From: Azospirillum humicireducens
GTDB lineage: Bacteria; Pseudomonadota; Alphaproteobacteria; Azospirillales; Azospirillaceae
Assembly: GCF_001639105.2 (NCBI RefSeq)
Contig: NZ_CP015285.1
Coordinates: 2,224,501 to 2,288,500 of the forward strand
DNA length: 64,000 bases
Direction: 5' to 3'
A program made the position numbers and the translations under genes. The first letter of the stretch is position 1. Each line of letters begins with the position of its first letter. Below are positions 49,000 to 57,708 of the stretch, piece by piece. The notes under the pieces were generated by a model, which saw only the letters and a program-made list of their open reading frames with translations, ran no database searches and was not told the origin of the DNA.

Positions 49000-49398
49000 A
49001 TGGATGACCGCCACGACGACCGCCCCGACACCCGGCACGAAAGCCCGCCGATCATGTCCGGGGCCGAACCGATCACAATCCAGGGCTCCAGCCCTAACTC
49101 AGTTGGCCCGGCTCCTGTTGGCCCGGATCCCGTTCTCGAACGGCTGGACCGGCTGTCCGACTTGCTGCTGCGCCGCATCGACCGGTTGGAGGAGCGGGTC
49201 CGCAGCCTGGAGCAGGACAATGGCGAGATCATAAATCTGCTGATCGCCGTCAAGGCCGGTCTCGAAGAGGCATCCGGCGACCTGATCGCACAGCTTGAGG
49301 ACGCCGAGGATGCCGCCGAGGCCGATGCGGGGAGCGAAGATGGGGCGGAGGACGGCCTGCTGTTCGAAACGCCCAGCGGCCCGACGATGCTGCATTGA
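49000..49398 (+). CDS. Hypothetical coiled-coil protein, 132 residues
   Basis: From ATG 49000 the protein has a polar disordered start (about 1-42), a clear heptad-type coiled coil (DPVLERLDRLSDLLLRRIDR then LEERVRSLEQDNGEII, about 43-85) and a strongly acidic tail (AEDAAEADAGSEDGAEDG). An in-frame GTG at 48913 would add 29 residues. The ribosome site is weak for both. Family not recognised; a self-associating adaptor is possible. Confidence 0.6.
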   Translation: MDDRHDDRPDTRHESPPIMSGAEPITIQGSSPNSVGPAPVGPDPVLERLDRLSDLLLRRIDRLEERVRSLEQDNGEIINLLIAVKAGLEEASGDLIAQLEDAEDAAEADAGSEDGAEDGLLFETPSGPTMLH

Positions 49399-49490
49399 CG
49401 GCACCGCGGCTCGCGGCAGACCTGGAACCGTTCCCAGGGTTGCCGTAAAAGACCTTGCCCGCCATACCGCGGCGGCCGGATAAACGGCGC

Positions 49491-50237
49491 ATGCAGACCT
49501 TCCCCCTCCCCGATCCTGCGCCCCGGACCAGCCTCGCGCCGCCGGCGCTCCTGCCGGCGCAGCATCTCGAATTGCCGACGTCCGCTTCTCCGGTCTCCGA
49601 TCCGTTGGTCTGCGGTCCGTCCGGCGTCGCCTTCTTCGACTTCGACGGCACGCTGATCCACGGCGACAGCCTGCCGATGTTCGTCGGCGAGGTGATCGGC
49701 CGGCACCGCGCCGCCCTGGCGCTGGCCGACGCCATCCGTTCGGCGATGCACCGCCATGTCCGCGGCCGGGGGCCGGGCTGCGATTTCCCCGGATCGGTGA
49801 AGGCGATCTATCTGAAGCGCACCCTTCGCGGTCTACCGGTGGCCGACGCGCTGGCCGCGGCCGAGCGGATGGCGCCCCGCGTCCGCTGGCACCAGCCCAT
49901 GCTGGAGGTGCTGAAGGAGCATCGCCGGCAGGGACGCCGGGTGGTGGTCGCAACCGGCGCGCTCGACCTCTATATGCCGGCCCTTCTGCGCGGGCTGGAG
50001 GTGGACGACCTGTTGGCCACGGGAATGGAAGTGGCGGACGGCAAGCTGACCGGCAGCCTCAGCACCGCCAACTGCGTACGCCTGGACAAGGCCGAGCGTG
50101 TGACCGCCTGGATCGCCGGCAACGGCCCGGTCGCCGCCACCTGGGGTTATGGCAACCACCCCAGCGACCTGCCGATGCTGGCGCTGATGCACAAGGGCGA
50201 AGTGATCCGCATTCGACGAAGGTCGAACCGCAGGTAG
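49491..50237 (+). CDS. HAD-IB family phosphatase
   Basis: A 248-residue hydrolase. After a variable first 45 residues comes motif I FFDFDGTLIHGDSLPMF with the nucleophile Asp, motif II VVATGALDLYMP, and a final motif YGNHPSDLPMLALMHKGEVI in which the usual GD is GN before the second Asp. The family includes SerB-like and phosphatidylglycerophosphatase-C-like enzymes. Substrate cannot be named. It begins at ATG 49491 and is followed by the degenerate receiver gene on the same strand. Confidence 0.85.
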   Translation: MQTFPLPDPAPRTSLAPPALLPAQHLELPTSASPVSDPLVCGPSGVAFFDFDGTLIHGDSLPMFVGEVIGRHRAALALADAIRSAMHRHVRGRGPGCDFPGSVKAIYLKRTLRGLPVADALAAAERMAPRVRWHQPMLEVLKEHRRQGRRVVVATGALDLYMPALLRGLEVDDLLATGMEVADGKLTGSLSTANCVRLDKAERVTAWIAGNGPVAATWGYGNHPSDLPMLALMHKGEVIRIRRRSNRR

Positions 50238-50314
50238 CAACCGTTTACAACCCGCCTGCCGCGCCGCATACTTCTTGCCGTCCATAAAAAAAACATGATG
50301 GACGGAGGGGAAAC

Positions 50315-50689
50315 GTGAGCTTCAGCATCGACGCCGACATCGGGATGCCGGGCTATGGCGGGCGCCGTGCCGTGGTTGCCGATGCCGACCGCATCCAGCG
50401 CGAGGCGCTGGCAGGCCATCTCTCCGGCCGCGGTTTCCAGGTTTCGCAGACCGACGATGCGCTGGAGGCGTTGACCATCATCGGTGCGGAGGCGCCGGTG
50501 GTCGCATTGCTGCCCTTGCACCATGAAGGCGACGAGGGCGACCGGGCCGCGGCACTGGCGGCGATGCTTTACCCGCAGACGCGCATCCTGATGACCGGCC
50601 CCCGCCTGCAGAATGCCGCCTTTCCCATCCTGTCCCGCCCGGTCGACCTGACCGCACTCGACCGCTGGCTGGACGAGGCGACGGCATAG
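50315..50689 (+). CDS. Degenerate response-regulator receiver domain protein
   Basis: A 124-residue protein with the layout of a lone CheY-like domain: RAVVADADRIQREALAGHLS (first strand and helix with the acidic pair), a middle hydrophobic strand VVALLPLHH where the phospho-acceptor Asp should be but is not, TRILMTGPRL in place of the T/S strand, and PILSRPVDLTALDRWLDE, in which the conserved Lys-Pro is Arg-Pro. It is probably a non-phosphorylated pseudo-receiver that acts by protein contact. GTG start at 50315, with GGAGGGG upstream. Confidence 0.7.
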   Translation: MSFSIDADIGMPGYGGRRAVVADADRIQREALAGHLSGRGFQVSQTDDALEALTIIGAEAPVVALLPLHHEGDEGDRAAALAAMLYPQTRILMTGPRLQNAAFPILSRPVDLTALDRWLDEATA

Positions 50690-50717
50690 GGTCGGCCATG
50701 AGCCCTGCCGCTTTTCC

Positions 50718-51617
50718 CTATTGGACGCCGGTCTCTCCGAAGCCCGCCACATGCTTCAGCTTTTGCGGGTTGGCGATCTGGTAGATCCGCCGGATGCGGC
50801 CATCTGCGATGTCGAAGGCCAGCACGCTGCGGAAGGAGCCGCCCAGTTCGGCCAGCAGCCCCGGTCCGCCATTCACCCGCACCTGCACGAAGCCGAACCC
50901 GACGCCCCGCTTGCGCTGAACGCCCAGCAGGAAGCGGGCGATGCGCTCGGCACCGAAGAGCGGATTGACCGCCGTCCGCACCATGCCGCCGCCGTCGCTC
51001 AGCCACTGGGCATCGTTCGACAGCAGGGCGACGATGGCGGCATAGTCGCGCCGGGCGCTGGCCTCGGCGAAGGCATCGGCCAGACGGCGTCCGGCATCCG
51101 CATCGGCGCGGGATTCGGAGGGTTCGTTCAGCCGGTTGCGGGCACGCCGCATGATCTGGCGGCAGGCCTCCACCGACTTGCCGAGGATCGCCGCGATCTC
51201 CGTGTAATCGAGGTCCATCGCCTCGCGCAGGACGAAGACCACGCGCTGGTCCGGCGCCAGCCGTTCCAGCAGCAGGAGCATCGCGATCGGCACCGACTCG
51301 CACTCAGGTCCCTCGTCAGCCCCGTCGGCCCAGGCGGCGACCTCCGGTTCGGGCAGCCACAGCCCGTAATAGCGCTCCCGCGCCACCTGGGCGGAACGCA
51401 GCCGGTCAAGCGCCAGCCGGGTCACAAGCGTCGTCAGAAAGGCGGGGGCCGACCCGACGCTGCCGGGCGCCACTGCGGACCAGCGCAGCCAGGCGTCCTG
51501 CAGCGTGTCCTCCGCCTCCGCCACCGAGCCGAGCAGCCGGTAGGCCAGGGCGCGCAGCCGCGCCCGCTCGCCCGCGAAGGCGGCGAGCGCGGTGTCCGGA
51601 TCGGCCAGCGCCGTCAC
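50718..51617 (-). CDS. ECF41-type RNA polymerase sigma factor
   Basis: A 299-residue ECF sigma factor. Region 2 (about 8-75: ARLRALAYRLLGSVAEAEDT), region 4 (about 110-165: RVVFVLREAMDLDYTEIAAI), then a SnoaL/NTF2-like C-terminal extension (about 175-290) that regulates activity in place of an anti-sigma factor. The WLPEP linker motif and the late YQIANPQKL motif are ECF41 signatures. The start is GTG at 51617, overlapping the CMD-gene stop by four bases. The pairing with a carboxymuconolactone decarboxylase-like gene is the known ECF41 context, and such sigma factors usually drive that gene. Confidence 0.92.
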   Translation of the reverse strand: MTALADPDTALAAFAGERARLRALAYRLLGSVAEAEDTLQDAWLRWSAVAPGSVGSAPAFLTTLVTRLALDRLRSAQVARERYYGLWLPEPEVAAWADGADEGPECESVPIAMLLLLERLAPDQRVVFVLREAMDLDYTEIAAILGKSVEACRQIMRRARNRLNEPSESRADADAGRRLADAFAEASARRDYAAIVALLSNDAQWLSDGGGMVRTAVNPLFGAERIARFLLGVQRKRGVGFGFVQVRVNGGPGLLAELGGSFRSVLAFDIADGRIRRIYQIANPQKLKHVAGFGETGVQ

Positions 51618-52066
51618 GCCGCCATCCCCACGGCGGTGCCCTCGATATGCTGGGCGATGCCGATGCGGTTCCAGGCGTTGATCTGCGCCGCCGTCACCGT
51701 CAGTTGGGCGATCTGCTCGGCGTTGAAATGGCGTTGCAGTTCCCGATAGGCTGCGTCGATGCGGTCATGCTGGGCGCGGGTCAGCACCTCGGCCCAGGCG
51801 AAAGCGGCGCGTTCGTCGGGCAGGAACAGATCCGACCGCTCCCACTCGGCAAGGGAGGCGATGCGCTGTTCCGACTGGCCGTCGTGGCGGGCTTCCTTGC
51901 TGTGCATGTCGATGCAATAGGCGCAGCCGTTGATCTGCGACACGCGCAGGTCGATCAGATGAATCAAGCCGGTCGGCAGGCCGCTGCCGCGGATAGTCTT
52001 GGCTGTGGCGTACAGCGTGGCAAACAGGGACGGTGCATCGGTGGCGACGGTGAAACGGAAAGCCAT
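51614..52066 (-). CDS. Carboxymuconolactone decarboxylase/AhpD-family protein
   Basis: A 150-residue protein with the AhpD-like redox motif CAYC in NGCAYCIDMHSKEARHDGQS. Members work as peroxidase partners or decarboxylases. Placed before the ECF41 sigma gene with a GTGA overlap, it is the usual target and operon partner of that sigma. ATG 52066 has GAGGA nine bases upstream; farther in-frame codons are weaker. The substrate is unknown. Confidence 0.9.
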   Translation of the reverse strand: MAFRFTVATDAPSLFATLYATAKTIRGSGLPTGLIHLIDLRVSQINGCAYCIDMHSKEARHDGQSEQRIASLAEWERSDLFLPDERAAFAWAEVLTRAQHDRIDAAYRELQRHFNAEQIAQLTVTAAQINAWNRIGIAQHIEGTAVGMAA

Positions 52067-52173
52067 GGTTCGCATCCTCGTTTGGAGTGTCATCGCCCCC
52101 ATGACGGGGCGACCCGCTCCGGCGTGACGCATGGCAGCCCCGCACCTTGCTCAAGGCTGATCCACCCCGCCCG

Positions 52174-52431
52174 TCAGCCCTCCGTCAGCAACTCCACAGC
52201 CTCGTGCAGGATGGCGATCTTGGCGGCGAAACGGCCTTCGGGATCGCTTTCGCCGATCAGGCGGATCATGACGCCCAGGACATGGGCAACCTGCGGCGCC
52301 AGCCCGGCATGGCTCCGCACATGGCGGGCGAGGCCGGCCAGCGCCGTCCGGTAGGGACGCCCTTCGAACCCGTCGGTGGCAATCGACTCGAAACGGTTGG
52401 CGAGGTCGAGGATCTCGCGGTTGTCATTCAT
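52174..52431 (-). CDS. Hypothetical protein, 85 residues
   Basis: A small helical protein (MNDNREILDLANRFESIATD...ARHVRSHAGLAPQVAHVLGV...LHEAVELL). No signal peptide, membrane helix or known motif. The ATG has GGAAAG upstream. It is 42 bases downstream of the dsrE-like gene on the same strand and may be co-transcribed with moeB-dsrE. Family not recognised. Confidence 0.6.
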   Translation of the reverse strand: MNDNREILDLANRFESIATDGFEGRPYRTALAGLARHVRSHAGLAPQVAHVLGVMIRLIGESDPEGRFAAKIAILHEAVELLTEG

Positions 52432-52473
52432 GGTCTTTCCGCCAGATCGGATGAACAGGTTCGGAGACTGGTG

Positions 52474-52938
52474 TCAGATGAACAGCATGGCGCCGCCCTT
52501 CGGCGCGTCGTTCAGGAAGGTGACGACGCCGCCGGTGGCGACCGGCACGTCGGCACGCAGTTGCACGCCAGGCGGCAGACCGAGGGCCCGCAGCCCCATC
52601 TCGCAGGCCATCACCGTCACCCCCAATGCGACGCAGGCCTCCAGCAGTTCCTCGAAGGTGGCAAGGCCGTGGGTGGCGAAATAGCGGTCGCGCGCCACCG
52701 GCGAACTGCCGTCGTCGGCGGGGTCCAGGTCGTGCCAGCCCAGCACCCCCGGCTCGCTCTCATGCACCAGGGCGCGCAGCGCACGGCCGGTGAAGAACAG
52801 CGTGACCTTGCGGTTGGTGGCCGCCGCGGCGCTGGCCATCACCAGCGCGTAATGGACCCGGTCGAAGCCGCCGGCGAACAGGACGATCGACAGGGCCGAG
52901 GTGCTCTCGGCCGAGGACTGCGACATGGTGGTGGACAT
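52474..52938 (-). CDS. DsrE-family sulfur-transfer protein
   Basis: A 154-residue alpha/beta protein of the DsrE/DrsE superfamily: ALSIVLFAGGFDRVHYALVM, KVTLFFTGRALRALV, and CVALGVTVMACEMGL, with two Cys of which the second sits where family members carry the persulfide. From ATG 52938, with GGGAGG nine bases upstream. It lies 34 bases downstream of moeB. The pairing suggests transfer of sulfur to a small carrier protein, but no MoaD/ThiS gene is present here. Confidence 0.8.
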   Translation of the reverse strand: MSTTMSQSSAESTSALSIVLFAGGFDRVHYALVMASAAAATNRKVTLFFTGRALRALVHESEPGVLGWHDLDPADDGSSPVARDRYFATHGLATFEELLEACVALGVTVMACEMGLRALGLPPGVQLRADVPVATGGVVTFLNDAPKGGAMLFI

Positions 52939-52972
52939 GATGGGCCGCCTCCCGTCTTTCCCGTCGCGCCCG

Positions 52973-53761
<789 letters not shown>

Positions 53762-53852
53762 GGCCGGCAGCATAGCGCAAGGACGCGCCGTTGCAGCAAC
53801 ATTCGATGCGGCATTTTCCGACACGCGGAGCCGCCCGGCATCGCGAAGGCGG

Positions 53853-54644
53853 TCAGACCTTGGTCGAGGTGGGCTTCGCTTCGGACGCCCATTGCCGCAG
53901 CCGGGTCTGCCGCTCGCGCAGGGTCTTGGATATGGCGCTTTCCTGGTTCGCTCCCGACTCGGACAGATCCGCATTGCGCGGCACGAGGTTCATCATGAAA
54001 TCGGTCGGCGACTTCAAACTCGACGGCGGGACCACCACCATCGTGTATTGGCCGGGTTCCAGCTTGTAGGTCGGCTTCTGCAGGAAGGTCTGCTGGGAAT
54101 CGGGCTTGCCCGAGTCGCTGGCGGCGACGACCTTGCCGTCCTTGTCCATCATCGCCCAGCGCGTGTTGGGAAGCGATATGTTGGCGGTGAAGTTGCCGCC
54201 CTGCAGGACGTTGAAGGTGTGCTTCTGCACGCCGGTATCGCCGTTGCCCGGCGGCTGGGCGGTGCCCTTCAGCGTTGCGCCGGCACCCGTCACCAGGACG
54301 TTCTGCCGTTCGGTGACGTCCAACGAATAATCGCGCACGCCGGCCGCCCGGTTGGCCTGCGAAATGGTCGCCGTGTAGGTGCCCGGCCCCAGCCGCGCGG
54401 TGGCGTCCGACGCCGATTCCTTCGACCGGATGGTCGTCACCACCTCGTTCCGGTCGTTGCGGATCTCGACGTTGGTGAAGGTGTTGTTGACCTTGAAATT
54501 GAACTCGCCGGCCTTGCTGACCGTGAAGGTCTGGGTGTCGGCATTGGCCCCGTCGGCGCCGACCTTGGTCGTCTGCCCCTTGAGCTGCGAGAAGGCGCTG
54601 CTCGACAGGTTCGGAACATAGGTGGCGGCGGTCACATCCGACAT
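53853..54644 (-). CDS. Hypothetical protein with two beta-sandwich repeats
   Basis: A 263-residue protein without a signal peptide. Two related halves are visible, about 15-112 and about 113-225. Each has a pattern LKG...Q.FTV...G.F.......N...D...VV....S......L.PG.YT, so it is an internal duplication resembling pre-peptidase C-terminal (PPC)-like or Ig-like modules. The C-terminal 40 residues are a charged helix. Start ATG 54644 with GGGGAG eight bases upstream; a GTG nine bases earlier is in frame. Export by a non-classical route is possible. Function unknown. Confidence 0.65.
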   Translation of the reverse strand: MSDVTAATYVPNLSSSAFSQLKGQTTKVGADGANADTQTFTVSKAGEFNFKVNNTFTNVEIRNDRNEVVTTIRSKESASDATARLGPGTYTATISQANRAAGVRDYSLDVTERQNVLVTGAGATLKGTAQPPGNGDTGVQKHTFNVLQGGNFTANISLPNTRWAMMDKDGKVVAASDSGKPDSQQTFLQKPTYKLEPGQYTMVVVPPSSLKSPTDFMMNLVPRNADLSESGANQESAISKTLRERQTRLRQWASEAKPTSTKV

Positions 54645-54752
54645 GGCGGTCACTCCCCGGCGGCGCGGACGGCGAAGGCTTTGCTGTTGCCGGGAAGAGT
54701 AGCGCGAACCGCCAATTCCGTCAAATTTCGCACCGGAATTTCGCGGATAGGC

Positions 54753-54786
54753 TGCGGAGCGGAAGCGGCGTCGCCCCCGCTCCGCA
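54753..54786 (-). terminator. Hairpin downstream of cysK
   Basis: Ten-base perfect arms (54753-54762 and 54777-54786) lie eleven bases after the cysK stop codon. No T-run follows on the minus strand, so it may stabilise the mRNA end rather than terminate alone. Confidence 0.5.
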
Positions 54787-54796
54787 ACGTCGGCGG

Positions 54797-55756
<960 letters not shown>

Positions 55757-55807
55757 GATTCCACCTCTAAGATTTGTGTTATGTGTAAGTTCAACACCCC
55801 AGGCCGA

Positions 55808-55835
55808 GCATTATCCAGCGCGGATGGCCTGTCAA
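55808..55835 (-). promoter_or_regulatory. Probable cysK promoter
   Basis: On the minus strand TTGACA (55830-55835), a 16-base spacer and TAATGC (55808-55813) lie 52 bases before the cysK start. The Rrf2-type protein encoded upstream may bind nearby; the AT-rich sequence at 55765-55797 is a possible operator. Confidence 0.5.
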
Positions 55836-55903
55836 ACGGGAAGTGGGGTCGGCGGGCCGTCCGTGCGATCCCGCTGATCGCAGTCGAAGCGCCAGCCGGA
55901 GCG

Positions 55904-56359
55904 TCAAATCGTGAAGTCGATCCGGTCCTCGGTCTCGCTCTCCACCCCGGCCTGGCGCGCGCGCATGCACAGATCCTCGACCGTGATGGTGTCGAGCTTG
56001 GCCATGCATTCCTCCTGCAACTCTCCCCACAACGGACGCACGACCTGATGGCCCAGGACGGAACCCGCCGGCTCTTCGATGGGATCCGTGGCTGTCTCCA
56101 TCGAGCGGACCACCCGCACGATCTCGCCCAGCGTGATCCGCCGCCGCTCGCGCGCCAGCCGATAGCCGCCACGCGGGCCCCGCACACCGGCCAGCACGCC
56201 TTCCCGCACCAGCTGCTGCAGCACCTGCTCCAGGTAACGCTTCGGGATACCCTGGCGCCGGGTGATCTCTCCCGACTGCACCGGCTCGGTGCCCGCGTTG
56301 TAGGCGATGTCGAGGACCGCCTCGATGGCGAACATCAGCTTCTTGGAGATGCGGAGCAT
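55904..56359 (-). CDS. Rrf2-family transcriptional regulator
   Basis: A 151-residue regulator. The N-terminal winged helix (MLRISKKLMFAIEAVLDIAY, ITRRQGIPKRYLEQVLQQL, GVRGPRGGYRL) is typical of Rrf2. IscR-type cluster ligands are incomplete: only Cys118 and Cys131 are present in EECMAKLDTITVEDLCMRAR, so an Fe-S cluster like that of IscR (three Cys) is doubtful. It sits immediately upstream of cysK, like the CymR-type regulators that sense cysteine metabolism through CysK contact, and control of cysK is the natural guess. ATG at 56359. Confidence 0.88.
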   Translation of the reverse strand: MLRISKKLMFAIEAVLDIAYNAGTEPVQSGEITRRQGIPKRYLEQVLQQLVREGVLAGVRGPRGGYRLARERRRITLGEIVRVVRSMETATDPIEEPAGSVLGHQVVRPLWGELQEECMAKLDTITVEDLCMRARQAGVESETEDRIDFTI

Positions 56360-56595
56360 CACGAGCGACTCCCGGTGTTCTGACTGTGCCTGCCACTGCA
56401 GCAAGGGGACCGGCGGTTCCCGGCGGCACCGGCCTCGGACCGGTCCGAAGGTGGAAACGCCGACATCTCACCCATTCCCGCCTGTTGGTTAAGAAGCGTT
56501 CTACACCTTGGAAGCGGGAATTCACAACAGGATTTGTCGCAGACAGACTCGGGAAAAGCCCTTCCGAACACACGGCACGCCCGGCGGGGCGGGTG

Positions 56596-56889
56596 TCACG
56601 ATCCGGCCGTCCAGGCCACCTCCCCCAGATCCTCGCGGAAGGCGAAGCGCTTCAGATGGTCGATGACCACTGCCTGCATGCGCTCCATCTGTTCGGCATC
56701 CTCCATCTCGATGGTCAGCGTCAGCCCTTCGGCATCCGCCGCCATCCGGCAGCGGCGGTCGGGAGAGAAGGGCACCAGCCCCTGGTTCTCGTCATAAGCG
56801 ACCTCGAACTTGTGCGCCCAGTGCTTGCACAGCTGGGTCATGTAGCGGCGGCCGTTGGGGGTCGCGATGCGGGCGCTCGATACGATCAT
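56596..56889 (-). CDS. DUF2218 family protein
   Basis: A 97-residue protein matching DUF2218: ATPNGRRYMTQLCKHWAHKF, then YDENQGLVPFSPDRRCRMAA and EDAEQMERMQAVVIDHLKRF. The single Cys-Lys-His (LCKHW) near the N terminus is conserved in the family. Function is unknown. ATG 56889 follows GGAGGA. It lies 20 bases after the PadR-type gene, so it is very probably controlled by PadR through the operators at 57554-57586. Confidence 0.85.
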   Translation of the reverse strand: MIVSSARIATPNGRRYMTQLCKHWAHKFEVAYDENQGLVPFSPDRRCRMAADAEGLTLTIEMEDAEQMERMQAVVIDHLKRFAFREDLGEVAWTAGS

Positions 56890-56909
56890 GGTCTTCGTCT
56901 CCTCCGCGA

Positions 56910-57533
56910 TCAGATCCGTTCGACGGCGCGGGCTGCGGCGTCGATGGCGTCGGCGATGGCCTGGGTTTGCTCCGCCGTCAGGTCGCCGCGCGACAGGCGC
57001 AACCGCAGGGCCAGCTTGAAGTTCTCGACGGCGCGGACGATCTGCGGCGAGGATTCGCGTTGCTGCCGGGCCTTCGCGTGGGCGATCCGTTCGCGCACCG
57101 CGGCAACGGCGGGCTCCGCCGCCTTCAGCGCCTCCGTCCCTTCGGGCGTGATCTCGTAGAGCTTCTTGTTGCCTTCGGTCGACCCGATGCGGATGTGGCC
57201 CTGCTCCTCCAGCAGGGTCAGCGTCGGGTAGACGACGCCGGGGCTGGGGCTGTAGGCGCCGCCGACCATCTCCTCGATCGTCTTGATCAGGTCATAGCCG
57301 GAGCGCGGCTTCTCCGCGATCAGCCACGACAGAACGAGGCGCAGGTCGCCGTGGTCGAAGACGCGGCGCTCTCCCCGCCCTCCCCGACCACCCCCGAAGC
57401 CACCCCCCCGGCCGCCGCCGGAGCCTTCCCAGCCGCCGCGATACCCATGGCGGCCGCGCCCGTCCGGCGCCTCGTCGTCGAAGTCCGGGCGCGAGAAGCG
57501 GCGCCCCTGGCAGTGAAACAGATGCCGAAACAT
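56910..57533 (-). CDS. PadR-family transcriptional regulator with Gly-rich N-terminal linker
   Basis: A 207-residue repressor. Residues 1-60 are low-complexity (about 30-55 mostly Gly and Arg). The PadR winged helix is about 60-140: LRLVLSWLIAEKPRSGYDLI, GGAYSPSPGVVYPTLTLLEE, QGHIRIGSTEGNKKLYEITP. A helical dimerisation part follows (about 145-207). PadR proteins usually repress their own operon and are released by a ligand or stress. Two adjacent palindromes lie just upstream of the gene. ATG 57533 follows AGAGGG. Confidence 0.9.
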   Translation of the reverse strand: MFRHLFHCQGRRFSRPDFDDEAPDGRGRHGYRGGWEGSGGGRGGGFGGGRGGRGERRVFDHGDLRLVLSWLIAEKPRSGYDLIKTIEEMVGGAYSPSPGVVYPTLTLLEEQGHIRIGSTEGNKKLYEITPEGTEALKAAEPAVAAVRERIAHAKARQQRESSPQIVRAVENFKLALRLRLSRGDLTAEQTQAIADAIDAAARAVERI

Positions 57534-57553
57534 GGAACCCTCTCTCGATGCAG

Positions 57554-57569
57554 TTTCGATATAACGAAA
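57554..57569. promoter_or_regulatory. PadR operator, palindrome 1
   Basis: TTTCGATATAACGAAA is a 16-base near-palindrome (arms TTTCG/CGAAA). It lies 20 bases upstream of the PadR-type start and abuts an almost identical second palindrome, the layout of an autoregulated operator. Confidence 0.7.
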
Positions 57570-57570
57570 T

Positions 57571-57586
57571 TTTAGATATATCGAAA
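57571..57586. promoter_or_regulatory. PadR operator, palindrome 2
   Basis: TTTAGATATATCGAAA, palindromic apart from one base, follows the first palindrome after one base. Both contain the TCGATAT/ATATCGA core typical of PadR-type dyads. The outer arms TTTCGATATA and TATATCGAAA also form a perfect ten-base inverted repeat over the pair. Confidence 0.7.
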
Positions 57587-57708
57587 CTCGCTCTTTGACA
57601 AGGGGGGGCGTTCCGACAAATCGCAGCCGCCTGCAAATCACTGTCGCCTGCCCTGTCGAAGGGGCTATAACCGACGCCCTGGCTTTGCTATCGCGCGTGT
57701 GTGCCCTG

